NCBI GenBank assembly: GCA_021847995.1
Contig: JAJZNE010000115.1
Span: 1-64,000 of the forward strand
Direction: 5' to 3'
Length of the DNA stretch: 64,000 bases
Source of the DNA: Pseudomonadota bacterium
Lineage (GTDB): Bacteria; Pseudomonadota; Alphaproteobacteria; Acetobacterales; Acetobacteraceae
The notes under the pieces are model-generated. The model did no database searches. It was not told where the DNA came from and worked only from the letters and a program-made list of their open reading frames with translations. A program made the position numbers and the translations under genes. Shown here piece after piece: positions 51,379 to 60,636 of the stretch (positions within the stretch are counted from its first letter, which is position 1; each line of letters begins with the position of its first letter).

Positions 51379-53778
51379 ATGACCGATGCCCCCCACCCTG
51401 CCCTGGCAGACGCCGACCGGTCGGCCGAACTCGACCGGATGAACGCCTGGTGGCGGGCGGCGAACTATCTTTCGGTCGGGCAGGTGTATCTGCTCGACAA
51501 TCCGCTGCTGCGCGAGACGCTGTCAGCGGCGCACATCAAGCCGCGGCTGCTCGGCCATTTCGGGACCGTGCCCGGCCTCAATTTCATCTATGTCCATCTC
51601 AACAGGCTGATCCGCCACCATGACCTGAATATGATCTTCGTCTGCGGTCCCGGGCATGGGGCGCCCGGTGTCATTGCCAACACCTGGCTGGAGGGTACCT
51701 ATTCCGAGACCTATCCGGCGGTGAGCCGGGACGGGGAGGGGATGCGGGCGCTGTTCCGCCAGTTCTCCTTCCCCGGCGGCATTCCGAGCCATGCCGCGCC
51801 GGAGACGCCGGGGTCGATCCATGAGGGCGGGGAGCTCGGCTACTCGCTCAGCCATGCCTTCGGCGCCGCGTTCGACAACCCCGACCTGATCGTCGCCTGC
51901 GTCGTCGGCGACGGCGAGGCAGAGACCGGACCGCTGGCGACGTCCTGGCACAGCAACAAGTTCCTCGACCCGCGCCATGACGGCACGGTGCTGCCGATCC
52001 TGCATCTCAACGGCTACAAGATCGCCAACCCCACCGTTCTCGCGCGCATCCCCGAGCCGGAACTGCGCAAGCTGTTCGAAGGCTATGGCTATGCCCCGCA
52101 CATCGTCGCCGGCGACGATCCGGCGCAGATGCACCGCGAGATGGCGCGGACGATGGATCGCATCCTCCACGAGATCCGCGCCATCCGTGCGGCCCCGCCG
52201 CAGGACGGGCATCCGCGCTGGCCGATGCTGATCCTGCGCACGCCGAAGGGCTGGACCGGGCCGAAGACCGTCGATGGCAAGAAGACCGAGGGATTCTGGC
52301 GCGCCCACCAGGTGCCGATCCCCGACATGAGCACGACCGCCCATATCCGCCTGCTCGAATCGTGGATGCAGAGCTACCGTCCGGACGAGCTTTTTGACGA
52401 CGCCGGCCGGCCGCACGCCGACATCGTCGCCCTGGCGCCGCACGGCGAACGGCGCATGAGCGCCAATCCGCACGCCAATGGCGGCATCCTGCGCCGCGAT
52501 CTGCGGCTGCCGGACTGCACGCGCTATGCCGTGGCAGTGCCGGAACCGGGGGCGGTCGAGCATGAATCGACGCGGGTGATGGGCGACTATCTGCGCGACG
52601 TGATCCGCGCCAATGCCGATGCCCGCAATTTCCGCCTGTTCGGCCCGGACGAAACCGCCTCCAACCGTCTGCAGGCGGTGTTCGAGGCGACCGAACGAGT
52701 GTGGGAGGCGGCAATCCTGCCGGAGGACGAGCATCTCGCACGGTCGGGCCGGGTGATGGAAATCCTCAGCGAGCACACCTGCCAGGGGTGGCTGGAAGGC
52801 TATCTGCTGACCGGCCGGCACGGGCTGTTCAGCTGCTACGAGGCGTTCATCCACATCGTCGACTCGATGGTCAACCAGCATGCCAAATGGCTCAAGACAA
52901 GCCGGAAGCTGGCTTGGCGCCGGCCGATCGCCTCGCTCAACTACCTGCTCACCTCGCATGTCTGGCGGCAGGACCACAACGGCTTCAGCCACCAGGATCC
53001 CGGCTTCATCGACTACGTGGTGAACAAGAAGGCGGACACGGTGCGCGTCTATCTGCCGCCCGACGCCAACACGCTGCTGTGCGTGACCGAGCACTGCCTC
53101 AAGAGCTATGACCGCATCAACGTGATCGTCGCCGGCAAGCAGATGGAGCCGCAATGGCTCGATATGGATGCGGCGATCAGCCACACCGAGGCCGGCATCG
53201 GCATCTGGCCGTGGGCGAGCAACGACGAAGGCGGGGAGCCGGATGTCGTCATGGCCTGCGCCGGCGACGTGCCGACGCTGGAAACGCTCGCCGCCGTCTC
53301 GCTGCTGCGCCGGCATCTGCCGGACCTGCGGGTGCGGGTCGTCAACGTGATCGATCTGATGACGCTGGTACCCGACTACGCCCACCCGCACGGGCTATCC
53401 GACCATGATTTCGATGCGCTGTTCACGCGCGACAAGCATGTCGTGTTCGCCTATCACGGCTATCCGACGCTGATCCACCGCCTGACCTACCGGCGCACCA
53501 ATCACGCCAATTTCCATGTCCGCGGCTATCAGGAGGAGGGGACGACGACGACGCCGTTCGACATGGTGGTGCTGAATGGCCTCGACCGGTTCCATCTGGT
53601 TGCCGACGTGATCGACCGGCTGCCACATCTCGGGCCGCGCGCCGCCTATGCCAAGCAGGAAATCCGTGACAAGCTGATCGCGCACCGCCGCTATATCGCC
53701 GCCCACGGCACCGACCTGCCGGAGGTGCGCGATTGGCGCTGGCCGAGCGAGGCAGCGGAGCCGCCCGCCCCGGCATGA
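51379..53778 (+). CDS. Phosphoketolase (Xfp family)
   Basis: A 799-residue thiamine-diphosphate enzyme. It splits xylulose 5-phosphate and/or fructose 6-phosphate into acetyl phosphate and a sugar phosphate. Family motifs are GPGHGAPG near 90, [19 protein letters not shown] near 150, ThDP-binding [18 protein letters not shown], and [10 protein letters not shown]; the C-terminal domain has [12 protein letters not shown] (ThDP activation Glu region) and YHGYP. Length matches the family. The ATG before TDAPHPAL is used. It offers an acetyl-phosphate route from pentoses such as the arabinose released by the GH51 enzyme (inference). Confidence 0.97.
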   Translation: MTDAPHPALADADRSAELDRMNAWWRAANYLSVGQVYLLDNPLLRETLSAAHIKPRLLGHFGTVPGLNFIYVHLNRLIRHHDLNMIFVCGPGHGAPGVIANTWLEGTYSETYPAVSRDGEGMRALFRQFSFPGGIPSHAAPETPGSIHEGGELGYSLSHAFGAAFDNPDLIVACVVGDGEAETGPLATSWHSNKFLDPRHDGTVLPILHLNGYKIANPTVLARIPEPELRKLFEGYGYAPHIVAGDDPAQMHREMARTMDRILHEIRAIRAAPPQDGHPRWPMLILRTPKGWTGPKTVDGKKTEGFWRAHQVPIPDMSTTAHIRLLESWMQSYRPDELFDDAGRPHADIVALAPHGERRMSANPHANGGILRRDLRLPDCTRYAVAVPEPGAVEHESTRVMGDYLRDVIRANADARNFRLFGPDETASNRLQAVFEATERVWEAAILPEDEHLARSGRVMEILSEHTCQGWLEGYLLTGRHGLFSCYEAFIHIVDSMVNQHAKWLKTSRKLAWRRPIASLNYLLTSHVWRQDHNGFSHQDPGFIDYVVNKKADTVRVYLPPDANTLLCVTEHCLKSYDRINVIVAGKQMEPQWLDMDAAISHTEAGIGIWPWASNDEGGEPDVVMACAGDVPTLETLAAVSLLRRHLPDLRVRVVNVIDLMTLVPDYAHPHGLSDHDFDALFTRDKHVVFAYHGYPTLIHRLTYRRTNHANFHVRGYQEEGTTTTPFDMVVLNGLDRFHLVADVIDRLPHLGPRAAYAKQEIRDKLIAHRRYIAAHGTDLPEVRDWRWPSEAAEPPAPA

Positions 53779-53827
53779 CAGCACCGGCATGACAGCACCG
53801 CTGCTTCCCGCCTGCCGCAGCGATCGT

Positions 53828-53852
53828 GCGGGCGCGCGTGCAGCGCGCCCGC
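53828..53852. terminator. Bidirectional hairpin between phosphoketolase and secreted-protein genes
   Basis: GCGGGCGCGC, a 5-nt loop, then GCGCGCCCGC: a perfect 10-bp stem 50 bp after the phosphoketolase stop and 13 bp from the stop of the convergent gene. No T-tract on either side. Confidence 0.55.
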
Positions 53853-53864
53853 GACCTACTCGCG

Positions 53865-54215
53865 CTAGAGGCCGCCCATCCCGGTCATCTGGCGGCCCAC
53901 CGAGCTGCGGCTGCGGGCCGGCTGGCCACCGAAATTGCTCTCGTCGCACTTGCAATAGGGGGGTGCCACCGGCGCACTGACGCCGACCGGCAGCCCGAAC
54001 AGGTAAAACAGCGGCTTGTTGTTCAACGTCGTCGGCCGCTGCTGAAGCGAGGGGAAATCGCGCGGCTGCGGGGCCGTCATCGGCAGTTGCGGCGCCACCG
54101 GCGCCGGCGCGGCGCCGCTGGGCGGGGCCGTGCTTTGCGCTGCCGCGCTGCCGGTGATGAGAAGCATGGCGAAACCGGCCAGTCGCGCCATCCCAGGCTT
54201 GCCGATGCGACGCAT
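53865..54215 (-). CDS. Small exported protein of unknown function
   Basis: A 116-residue protein with a signal peptide (about 27 residues, LAGFAMLLITGSAAAQ). The mature part is Pro/Ala/Gln-rich, then PLFYLFGLPVGVSAPVAPPY with a CKC motif near 87 and ends in a Gly/Met tail. GGAGGG lies 7 bp before the ATG, a good site. No family is recognised. It might be a periplasmic or outer-surface protein. Convergent with phosphoketolase. Confidence 0.75.
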   Translation of the reverse strand: MRRIGKPGMARLAGFAMLLITGSAAAQSTAPPSGAAPAPVAPQLPMTAPQPRDFPSLQQRPTTLNNKPLFYLFGLPVGVSAPVAPPYCKCDESNFGGQPARSRSSVGRQMTGMGGL

Positions 54216-54367
54216 GGTATGCTCCCTCCACAGGCCGTTACGCGGAAGATCGTGCGCAGTTCCCGCAAATGAAAGGGGGAGGCAGCCGGGGCGCAATCAC
54301 ACTGGCCTCACTCGCCATGCTTTTTTTGCGGCTGCGAGGCGCCGCCGGCGCTGCTAGGGTGGCGCCC

Positions 54368-55021
54368 ATGTGCAACCTCTACAGCATGACACGGGCGCGT
54401 GACGCGATCCGGAAGCTGTTCGGGGCGAAGCGCGACCGGACCGGCAATGAACCGCCGCGTCCCGCCATCTTCCCCGATCAGCTCGCACCGGTGGTGCGGC
54501 GCGATCACGACGGCGTGCGTGTGATCGAGCCGATGCGATGGGGCTTCCCGCCGCCGCCGAACCTCGGCAGCCGCCCGGTGACGAACATCCGCAACACCGC
54601 CAGCCCCTACTGGCGCGGCTGGCTGAAGCCGGCGTTCCGCTGTCTGGTGCCGGCCACGTCGTTCTGTGAATACGACGAACGGCATGCCAGGCGCCCGACC
54701 TGGTTCGCGCTCGGCCCCGACCGCCCGCCCTTCGCCTTCGCCGGACTGTGGCGGCCGTGGACCGGCGTGCGCAAGGGCGAGAGCGGAGAGCACAGGCTGT
54801 TCGCCTTTCTTACCACCGAGGCCAATGACATCGTGCGCCCGGTGCATGCCAGGGCGATGCCGGTGATTCTGACCGAGGAGGCGTGGGACACTTGGCTCGC
54901 GGCCGAAACTCCCGCTGCGCTCGGCCTGCAGCGTCCGTTTGCGGCCGAGCGGATGATCGTGGTTGCAACGGGTGCGCGCCAGGATCCGGGCAGCGCATCC
55001 GCCGGCACAATCTCCGATTGA
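54368..55021 (+). CDS. SOS-response-associated protein YedK/HMCES family
   Basis: A 217-residue SRAP-domain protein that cross-links to abasic sites in single-stranded DNA. Cys2 (MCNLYS) becomes the N-terminal nucleophile after Met removal. The other active residues are seen as Asn in TNIRNTAS, Glu in SFCEYDE and His in RPVHARAMPVIL. The ATG that puts Cys at position 2 decides the start; an upstream in-frame start would destroy the active site. No SOS box is obvious. Confidence 0.93.
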   Translation: MCNLYSMTRARDAIRKLFGAKRDRTGNEPPRPAIFPDQLAPVVRRDHDGVRVIEPMRWGFPPPPNLGSRPVTNIRNTASPYWRGWLKPAFRCLVPATSFCEYDERHARRPTWFALGPDRPPFAFAGLWRPWTGVRKGESGEHRLFAFLTTEANDIVRPVHARAMPVILTEEAWDTWLAAETPAALGLQRPFAAERMIVVATGARQDPGSASAGTISD

Positions 55022-55113
55022 GGGCGCCCGATCGGGCGGCGACTGACGGAGCGGGGGCCGTGCCCGCCGCGTGCGGGCGCCGGCGCATCCCGCTTGCCGG
55101 TGGGCTTGCCGGC

Positions 55114-55689
55114 CTACCAGGCGATTTCGAAGACGCAGGCCGGTGCACCGGCGGCCTGGCAGGCGATTTCGCGTGCGAGGGCCGCCGGATCGACCAGGGA
55201 GCGGAACAGGGTCTCGAAGGTCGCCGCATAGAAGGTGCAGACGGGCGTTGCGGAGCGTTCGCCGCGGCAGAGCGGGCATCCGGCAAGGCGGAAGTGCAGC
55301 GGGCGCGCGTGCGTTGCGCTGAATCGGCCGCTGCCGCAGAACGTCCAGGCGTGCCGCGCGATGGCGCGTGCCAGCAGTCGCGCGGCGATATGCCGCGGCA
55401 GCAGGCGCATAGGCGTCTGAACGATGGGGGGAATGCGGCTGGCGAGGAGATAGCGTCCGGTGCGCCAACCGGCTTCCCGCGCGATCCGCGTGGCCTCCTC
55501 TGCCGGCAGCGTATCGCGCAGCGCCTGGAACAGCGCCGTCACCTCCGCTTCGTTCACCATGCCGGCGGGCGGCGCGGCGAGGTAGGCGGCGAGCCCGGCA
55601 CGTTCGAACACGACCGGGCCGTGCGCCGGCCCGAGCGCGGCGGCGAGCTGGAGAACCGCATTCGGTCCGATGCGGGCGCCTTCGCTCAT
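55114..55689 (-). CDS. bchJ: BchJ-like V4R-domain protein
   Basis: A 191-residue protein with a V4R-type C-terminal half: [39 protein letters not shown] and [13 protein letters not shown] match BchJ, once described as 4-vinyl protochlorophyllide reductase and now thought to be an auxiliary factor of bacteriochlorophyll synthesis that binds a pigment intermediate. Several Cys (about 140-165) may bind metal. The start overlaps the bchE stop by ATGA, so the two are translated together. Confidence 0.85.
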   Translation of the reverse strand: MSEGARIGPNAVLQLAAALGPAHGPVVFERAGLAAYLAAPPAGMVNEAEVTALFQALRDTLPAEEATRIAREAGWRTGRYLLASRIPPIVQTPMRLLPRHIAARLLARAIARHAWTFCGSGRFSATHARPLHFRLAGCPLCRGERSATPVCTFYAATFETLFRSLVDPAALAREIACQAAGAPACVFEIAW

Positions 55690-57290
55690 GGCGTGGAGGA
55701 GGCTGCCGGCTCCGTCACCGGCTCCGGCAAGCCGCTGCCGCCGCCGGTGGTGGCGAGGCGGCCGCGCCTGGTGCGGTCATGCGCCGTTTGCCATTCGATC
55801 GCCGGCGAACCGGGCGACGCCCGGCGCGTGCGGTCAAATCCGAAATCCACCCGGGAGCGGGATTGCGGACCCCAGTAGTTGACCCGGCCAAGATCGTAGA
55901 ATTTACGTTCGAATCCCAACTTGAGGAAGGCCTTGAGGCAACCGAGCAGATAGCGCCGGCGCGTGCCCGACCCCGACCAGGGATAGGAAAACAGCGCCTT
56001 GTGCATGTAGAATCGACGATAGTTGTGCATGACGCGATCCAGCAGCTCGGCGCGCTCCATCGCGTCGGGCTTCATGATCGGCGTCACGAAATTGTATTTC
56101 TCGTAGTCGAACACCTCGACCTTGTCGCCCAGCTCGCGGAACAGATCGGAGAACGGCCACGGCGTGTACATCGACCAGTTCGCGAGGTCCGGCGCCCAGT
56201 CGCGCGCCATGCGATACGTCTCCTCCAGCGTTGCGCGCGTCTCGTTCTCCAACCCGACGATGAACTGCGCTTCCACCACGATCCCGGCCTGACGCAGCAG
56301 CGCGATCGCCTTCCTGTTCTGGGCGACGGTGGTCTCCTTGTTGAAGCGGTCGAGCTGCATCTGCGCGGCCGCCTCGGTGCCGAGCGAGACGTGGATCAGC
56401 CCGGCCCTGCGATACATCGGCAGCAGCGCTTCGTCGCGCAGGATATCGGTGACGCGCGTGTTGATGCCCCACAGGATGCCGAGGTCGCGCCGGATCAGCT
56501 CCTCGCAGAAGGCGACGAACTTCCTGCGGTTGATGGTCGGTTCCTCGTCGGCGAGGATGAAGAAGCCGACACCGTGATCGCGCATCAGCGCTGCAATCTC
56601 ATCGACCACCTTCACCGGATCGCGGTAACGGTAGTCGCGCCAGAACTTCCACTGCGAGCAGAACGAGCAGGTGAACGGACAGCCGCGGGCCATGCTGGGA
56701 ATGGCAACGCGCTTGTTGAGCGGTATGTATTTGTATTTGTTCCAGTCAAGAATCGCCCAGTCGGGCGTGAGGCCGTCGAGATCGCGGATGGTGGGCGCCG
56801 CCGGCGTCGCGACCACGTCGGGGCCGTCGCGGAAGGCAATGCCGCGGAGCGCGCGCCGGCAGGCCGGCCAGTTCCCGCCGTCGATCGCCCGCACCAGATC
56901 GACCAGCACGGCCTCACCCTCGCCGCGCACGATGGCGTCGATCCACGGCGCCTCCGTCAGCACCTGGCCATACATGAAAGTCGCGTGAACGCCGCCCAGG
57001 ATGGTGACGGCCGCGGGATGCAGCTCCTTGGCGATCTGCAGCAGCCGTTCCGCCTTGTAGATCGAAGGCGTGATGGCGGTTGCGCCGACGATATCGGGCC
57101 TTTCTTCCGCGAGGATGCGCCGGACCTCGGTCTCGGAAAGATCGTTGGTCATCGTGTCGATGAAGCGGAGATCCTGATAGCCGGCGGCTCTCAGGGCACC
57201 GGCCAGATAGGCGGCCCAGGCGGGCGGCCAGTTGCCGGCGATCTCGGCGCCGCCGGAGTGATAGTTGGGATGAAGCAGCAATATGCGCAT
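55686..57290 (-). CDS. bchE: Mg-protoporphyrin IX monomethyl ester oxidative cyclase, anaerobic (BchE)
   Basis: A 534-residue B12-binding radical-SAM enzyme. The N-terminal cobalamin-type domain is about 1-140 ([31 protein letters not shown]). The radical-SAM cluster motif is Cys204-x3-Cys208-x2-Cys211 (GCPFTCSFC), with [13 protein letters not shown] after it. BchE forms ring E of bacteriochlorophyll with oxygen from water, so it works without O2. GGGAGG is 7 bp before the ATG. A candidate FNR-like box lies 55 bp upstream. No other photosynthesis gene than bchJ is in the window. Confidence 0.95.
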   Translation of the reverse strand: MRILLLHPNYHSGGAEIAGNWPPAWAAYLAGALRAAGYQDLRFIDTMTNDLSETEVRRILAEERPDIVGATAITPSIYKAERLLQIAKELHPAAVTILGGVHATFMYGQVLTEAPWIDAIVRGEGEAVLVDLVRAIDGGNWPACRRALRGIAFRDGPDVVATPAAPTIRDLDGLTPDWAILDWNKYKYIPLNKRVAIPSMARGCPFTCSFCSQWKFWRDYRYRDPVKVVDEIAALMRDHGVGFFILADEEPTINRRKFVAFCEELIRRDLGILWGINTRVTDILRDEALLPMYRRAGLIHVSLGTEAAAQMQLDRFNKETTVAQNRKAIALLRQAGIVVEAQFIVGLENETRATLEETYRMARDWAPDLANWSMYTPWPFSDLFRELGDKVEVFDYEKYNFVTPIMKPDAMERAELLDRVMHNYRRFYMHKALFSYPWSGSGTRRRYLLGCLKAFLKLGFERKFYDLGRVNYWGPQSRSRVDFGFDRTRRASPGSPAIEWQTAHDRTRRGRLATTGGGSGLPEPVTEPAASSTP

Positions 57291-57344
57291 GACGTGGCCT
57301 CCCGGCTCCGTCAGGAAAACTAGACGTACGAAAAAGTTTACAGA

Positions 57345-57358
57345 TTGATCCAGGTCAA
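57345..57358 (-). promoter_or_regulatory. FNR/FixK-like box upstream of bchE
   Basis: On the bchE strand the site reads TTGACCTGGATCAA; the consensus is TTGAT-N4-ATCAA, so one of ten positions differs. It is 55 bp from the bchE start codon, suitable for activation. Nearby, TGT-N12-ACG starts just after it and is one base short of a PpsR/CrtJ box (TGT-N12-ACA). Position and BchE function support oxygen-dependent control (inference). Confidence 0.55.
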
Positions 57359-57392
57359 CTGGCGCGCCCGGGCGGGCCGCCGGTCGGGGGGG

Positions 57393-57884
57393 TCACTCGT
57401 GCTGCGGCGCCGATGCGTCGGGGCAAAGGCGTCGGCGGATCAGCGCGTCGGCCGACAGCGTTCCGGCCCCCTGGGCCATCAGCAGCAGCAGCAGCCCCGC
57501 CCACTGGATATGCGTGGGCCATGCGGCGGGATAGACGAAAATCTCGATCACCAGCGTCATGCCGAACAGCGCGAGAGCGGCGAGGCGTGTGGCGAGGCCG
57601 AGCAGGAGCAGCGGCGGCGCGGTCACTTCCAGCGCCACCGCAAGTGTGGCGGCGGCGTCGGAGGACAGCAGCGGCACCTGATAGGTATTGGCGAACAGAT
57701 AGAGTGTGGTGTCCCAGTTGCTCAGATGCGTTTGCGCCGAACTCCAGAATACCTGCGCCAGGGCGATGCGCGCGACGAGTGCCACCAGCGCGTAGGGAAT
57801 CGCGCCGAACCATCGCGGCGGCAGGGCGAGGAGCGGAGCGATCCAGGGTCGGTCGGCGATCAGGGCGGGCGGCTTCGTCGGCAT
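57393..57884 (-). CDS. DoxX-family membrane protein of bufferin operon
   Basis: A 163-residue membrane protein with four hydrophobic helices (about 30-50, 75-100, 105-120, 125-145) and the DoxX pattern LVARIALAQVFWSSAQTHLSNW. DoxX genes are frequent last members of DUF692/DUF2063 bufferin operons, sometimes named BufD; the role is unknown, perhaps redox support of the modified peptide. It starts 5 bp after the DUF2063 gene stop and ends the minus-strand operon. Confidence 0.85.
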   Translation of the reverse strand: MPTKPPALIADRPWIAPLLALPPRWFGAIPYALVALVARIALAQVFWSSAQTHLSNWDTTLYLFANTYQVPLLSSDAAATLAVALEVTAPPLLLLGLATRLAALALFGMTLVIEIFVYPAAWPTHIQWAGLLLLLMAQGAGTLSADALIRRRLCPDASAPQHE

Positions 57885-57889
57885 CGCGG

Positions 57890-58687
57890 TCAGTCTCCGT
57901 CATCCGGTCCGGGCGCGTCGGGCACCAGGCAGGCATGGAACAGGCCGTGGCCGATGAAGTCGGCGAGCAGCGACGCCGCCGTGGCCGCCGGCACCTGGCC
58001 GAGCGCCGCGTCGAGCGGCACTCCCTGGCAGAGCGCATGCAGGAAATCGAAGGCAGGAGGCGAGAGCGCCAGCAGCTCCGCTTCACCGTCGCGCCGCAGC
58101 ACCGCCAGCCACTCGCCCGGTCCGCCGGGATCGATCGCGGCAAGTCGGCTGTTGCGCAGCGCTTCCGGCTCGCTCAGCACCGCCTGCCAGATGGCGCGCG
58201 CCGGATGGGCGAGCGCCAGCAGTGACAGCGACGGATGGGCGGCGAAGCGCACGCCTGCCCGGTGCGCCTGCGGCACCGCGTGCAATCCGGCGGCGGTCAG
58301 TGCCGGCACCGCTTCGGCGTGCAGGGCACGGTTCAGCGCCCATTCCAGCCGTGCCACATCGGGCAGATAGGCAAGATCCCGCGCGGCGGAATCGGCGGCA
58401 AGGAAATCGGCAAACTGTGCGCCGTAGCGGTTGAGATCGGCATCGGCCGGCGCGGCGGCGGTGATGAACCGCGTCGCGGCGGCCTCGAAGAACGCGCTGC
58501 CGACCAGTCGCGCGACGGCAGGAAAGCCGAGACGCAGCGCCGCGGTCAGGGTGCCGAACACGTTGTTGCGATAGACGGCAAGGCGCGCCGCGGCGGGCAG
58601 CGCACCGCCGATCACCGAGGTCGGTGGATCACCGCCATCGCACAGGGCGGCACAAAAGCCGCGCTGGAGTTCAAGCAGCGACGGCAT
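57890..58687 (-). CDS. bufC: DUF2063 partner protein of the MNIO enzyme (BufC-like)
   Basis: A 265-residue protein of the DUF2063 (DNA-binding domain-named) family: PSLLELQRGFCAAL at the start and AVYRNNVFGTLTAALRLGFPAVARLVGSAFFEAAATRFI follow, shown here in parts only (YRNNVFGTL, FPAVARLVG). In bufferin clusters this protein presents the precursor peptide to the DUF692 enzyme. The ATG overlaps the end of the bufB gene by 17 bp, a sign of coupling. Cytoplasmic, with no signal peptide. Confidence 0.88.
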   Translation of the reverse strand: MPSLLELQRGFCAALCDGGDPPTSVIGGALPAAARLAVYRNNVFGTLTAALRLGFPAVARLVGSAFFEAAATRFITAAAPADADLNRYGAQFADFLAADSAARDLAYLPDVARLEWALNRALHAEAVPALTAAGLHAVPQAHRAGVRFAAHPSLSLLALAHPARAIWQAVLSEPEALRNSRLAAIDPGGPGEWLAVLRRDGEAELLALSPPAFDFLHALCQGVPLDAALGQVPAATAASLLADFIGHGLFHACLVPDAPGPDDGD

Positions 58688-59543
58688 CGCCGGTATGTCC
58701 GCGGCAGCAGGCCAGACGGCGGTCCGCCTGCGCCGCCTCCTCCAACAGGACGGCGAGCGGAGGCAGCGCGGCATCGCGTTCGATCAGGGTCGGGCGCGGG
58801 CCGATGAGGCGCAGCGCCATCTCGAACAGCGCCCATACCGTCGGCGCGACCGCCCGGTCATGCGTGTCGAGCAGCAGCGGCGTGCCGTTGCCCGCCGGGC
58901 TGTGGCCGGCGAGATGGTATTCCCCGATCGCCTCCGCCGGCAGCGCGCGCAGGTAGCGTTCCGCGTTCCAGCCGTGATTGGTGGTGCTGACCACGATGTT
59001 GTTGACATCGCAGATCAGGCCGCAGCCGGTGCGCGCGGCGAGCGCCGTCAGGAACTCCGGCTCCGGGATCGTCGAATGGCGGAATTGCAGATAGGTGGCG
59101 GGGTTCTCGATCAGGATGCGAAGCCCGAGCGCCGACTGAACGGCATCGACGTTGCGGCAGACGACGGCGAGGCTTTCCTCGGTCAGCGGCAGCGGCAGCA
59201 GGTCGGCGAGGAAGCGATGATCGACCGCGCTCCAGGCGAGATGTTCGGAGCACAGGGACGGTCTGATCCGCCGCGCCAGGGCGGCGATGCGGGCGAGATG
59301 ATGCGGGTTGACGCCCGCCGCGCTGCCGAGCGACAGGCCGACGCCGTGCAGCGATAGCGGGCAAACCTCGCGCACCTCGTCAAGCACGCGCAGTGCCGCC
59401 CCGCCAAGATAGTTTTCGCTGTGCACCTCGACCCAACCGATCCCCGGCGGGCTGCCGAGAAACGCCGCATGATGCGGCGCGCGCAGCCCGATCCCTGCAA
59501 CGGCAGGGATCGGGTCGGCGCCGGCATGCGCAAGGCCTGCCAC
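58671..59543 (-). CDS. bufB: DUF692 multinuclear non-haem iron oxidase (BufB-like)
   Basis: A 290-residue TIM-barrel MNIO enzyme. Iron-ligand motifs are visible in order: GWVEVHSENYLGG (about 38-50), SLHGVGLSLG, LCSEHLAW, ILIENPATYLQF, CDVNNIVVSTTNHGW and EYHLAGHSP followed by LLDTHDRAV. In bufferin systems the enzyme converts Cys residues of the DUF2282 precursor into thiooxazole-type groups that bind copper. The GTG before AGLAHAGAD is 14 bp after the precursor gene stop and is the only start that gives a full-length N-terminus. Confidence 0.92.
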   Translation of the reverse strand: MAGLAHAGADPIPAVAGIGLRAPHHAAFLGSPPGIGWVEVHSENYLGGAALRVLDEVREVCPLSLHGVGLSLGSAAGVNPHHLARIAALARRIRPSLCSEHLAWSAVDHRFLADLLPLPLTEESLAVVCRNVDAVQSALGLRILIENPATYLQFRHSTIPEPEFLTALAARTGCGLICDVNNIVVSTTNHGWNAERYLRALPAEAIGEYHLAGHSPAGNGTPLLLDTHDRAVAPTVWALFEMALRLIGPRPTLIERDAALPPLAVLLEEAAQADRRLACCRGHTGDAVAA

Positions 59544-59557
59544 GGCGCGCCTGCGGC

Positions 59558-59884
59558 TCAGGCCGGCTTGAGCGTGCCGCCGGCGATCTTCTCGCAATCG
59601 CCCGCGGGCAACAGCACGAACGACGCCGGATCGCGCGCCGAGGTCGCCTGACCGGCGCAGGAATGCACGCCAACGGCGCAATCGTTCTTGCCGGCGGCAT
59701 TGATGCCGTAGCAGGCGACGAGATGCTGCAGCATGGCGCGATCCTTGTTCGCCTTCTGCACCTGCATCATCTGGTCCTTGGACATCATCTGCTGTGCCGT
59801 TGCCACGGACGGCGCAAGCGTCGCCGCCCCGGCGGCGCCAATCACGGCAGCGAACACGGAGGAGGCAATCAGTCGGCGATCCAT
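59558..59884 (-). CDS. bufA: DUF2282 bufferin precursor peptide (BufA1-like), Met-rich variant
   Basis: A 108-residue precursor. The signal peptide is about residues 1-30 (ending ATA-QQ). The core has the bufferin Cys pattern: Cys58 (CYGINAAGKNDC), Cys69, Cys76 (HSCAGQA) and Cys97 (DCEKIAGG). Between signal and core is an unusual segment (31-57) with Met33, Met34, Met39, Met40 and Met51. Predicted product: a periplasmic peptide with two or more modified Cys that buffers copper. The ATG with AGGGAGA 9 bp before is chosen; a second ATG 9 bp upstream is too close to that site. Confidence 0.92.
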   Translation of the reverse strand: MDRRLIASSVFAAVIGAAGAATLAPSVATAQQMMSKDQMMQVQKANKDRAMLQHLVACYGINAAGKNDCAVGVHSCAGQATSARDPASFVLLPAGDCEKIAGGTLKPA

Positions 59885-59936
59885 CTGTCTCATTCTCCCT
59901 GTGCAAAGCGGCCCGCTCGCGGTCCGCATCCCCGGA

Positions 59937-59962
59937 TACGTGGGCAGGGAGAAAAAGGTTAC
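59937..59962 (-). promoter_or_regulatory. ECF-type promoter upstream of bufA
   Basis: On the minus strand GTAACC (59962-59957), a 16-bp spacer, then CGTA (59940-59937). GTAACC/CGT-A/T is a typical ECF sigma pattern of alphaproteobacteria and recalls SigF promoters of Caulobacter. The -35 includes the nrsF stop codon TAA. The start of transcription would be about 45 nt before bufA. It fits recognition by the ECF factor encoded upstream. Confidence 0.6.
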
Positions 59963-60636
59963 GCGGTGCCGGGCCGCCGTGCCGGACGTTCGACCAGCGT
60001 CCGGCCGACCGCGGCGGCGAGCACGCTGAGCAGGGCGACCGATCCGAGTTGCCAGATCAGCACCATGATCGCCGCGTCCTCGCGATGATAGAGGCGCAGC
60101 GCCGCGGCGCCGAGGGCCGCGGCGGCCAGCCCGCCGCACAGGCAGGCATTGGTGGCACGCACGCCGGCGCTGCGGCGCAGCAGCACCACCAGCGCCGCCG
60201 CCGGCACGAAACCGCCGAGCGCGATCGCGGGCAGGCACATGAAATCGGTGGTGAGAGCGAAGCCGCCCGCGCCGGCGGTGGAGAGCACGAGCAGGCACTG
60301 CCGCCCGAGCGTGCCGAGCCAGAGCGCGAGCGGCGCCAGCGGCAACCACAGCTTCCAGTCGGGCTGGTCGGGCAGCGCGGCGCAGAAGGCAGCATAGGCC
60401 GCGGCGACGGCGGTGAGCATCGCCGCCGCACCGGCGATCCAGAAGCCGGACTCGCCAAGGCGGGCGGCGAGGTCGGGCCGCAGCCCGAATGCAAAGGCGA
60501 CCGCCGCTGCAGCCGGCAGCGAAACCGCCAGCCAGTATCCGAGGCGGACCGCGGGCGGGGGAAGGCGCCGCACCGGCACGAGGGCGCCGGCAAGCTCGGC
60601 GATCAGGCGTTCCGTCTGCCCTTCAGGGTGCATCAT
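59959..60636 (-). CDS. nrsF: NrsF-family (DUF1109) anti-sigma factor
   Basis: A 225-residue inner-membrane protein with six predicted helices and DUF1109 character: PPAVRLGYWLAVSLPAAAAV, FMCLPAIALGGFVPAAALVVLL and NACLCGGLAAAALG with Cys in FMCLPA and ACLCGG, a pair probably linked to metal or thiol sensing in this family. It holds the ECF sigma factor at the membrane until copper or other metal stress. It overlaps the sigma gene by 14 bp. The first 30 residues are cytoplasmic. Confidence 0.9.
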   Translation of the reverse strand: MMHPEGQTERLIAELAGALVPVRRLPPPAVRLGYWLAVSLPAAAAVAFAFGLRPDLAARLGESGFWIAGAAAMLTAVAAAYAAFCAALPDQPDWKLWLPLAPLALWLGTLGRQCLLVLSTAGAGGFALTTDFMCLPAIALGGFVPAAALVVLLRRSAGVRATNACLCGGLAAAALGAAALRLYHREDAAIMVLIWQLGSVALLSVLAAAVGRTLVERPARRPGTA

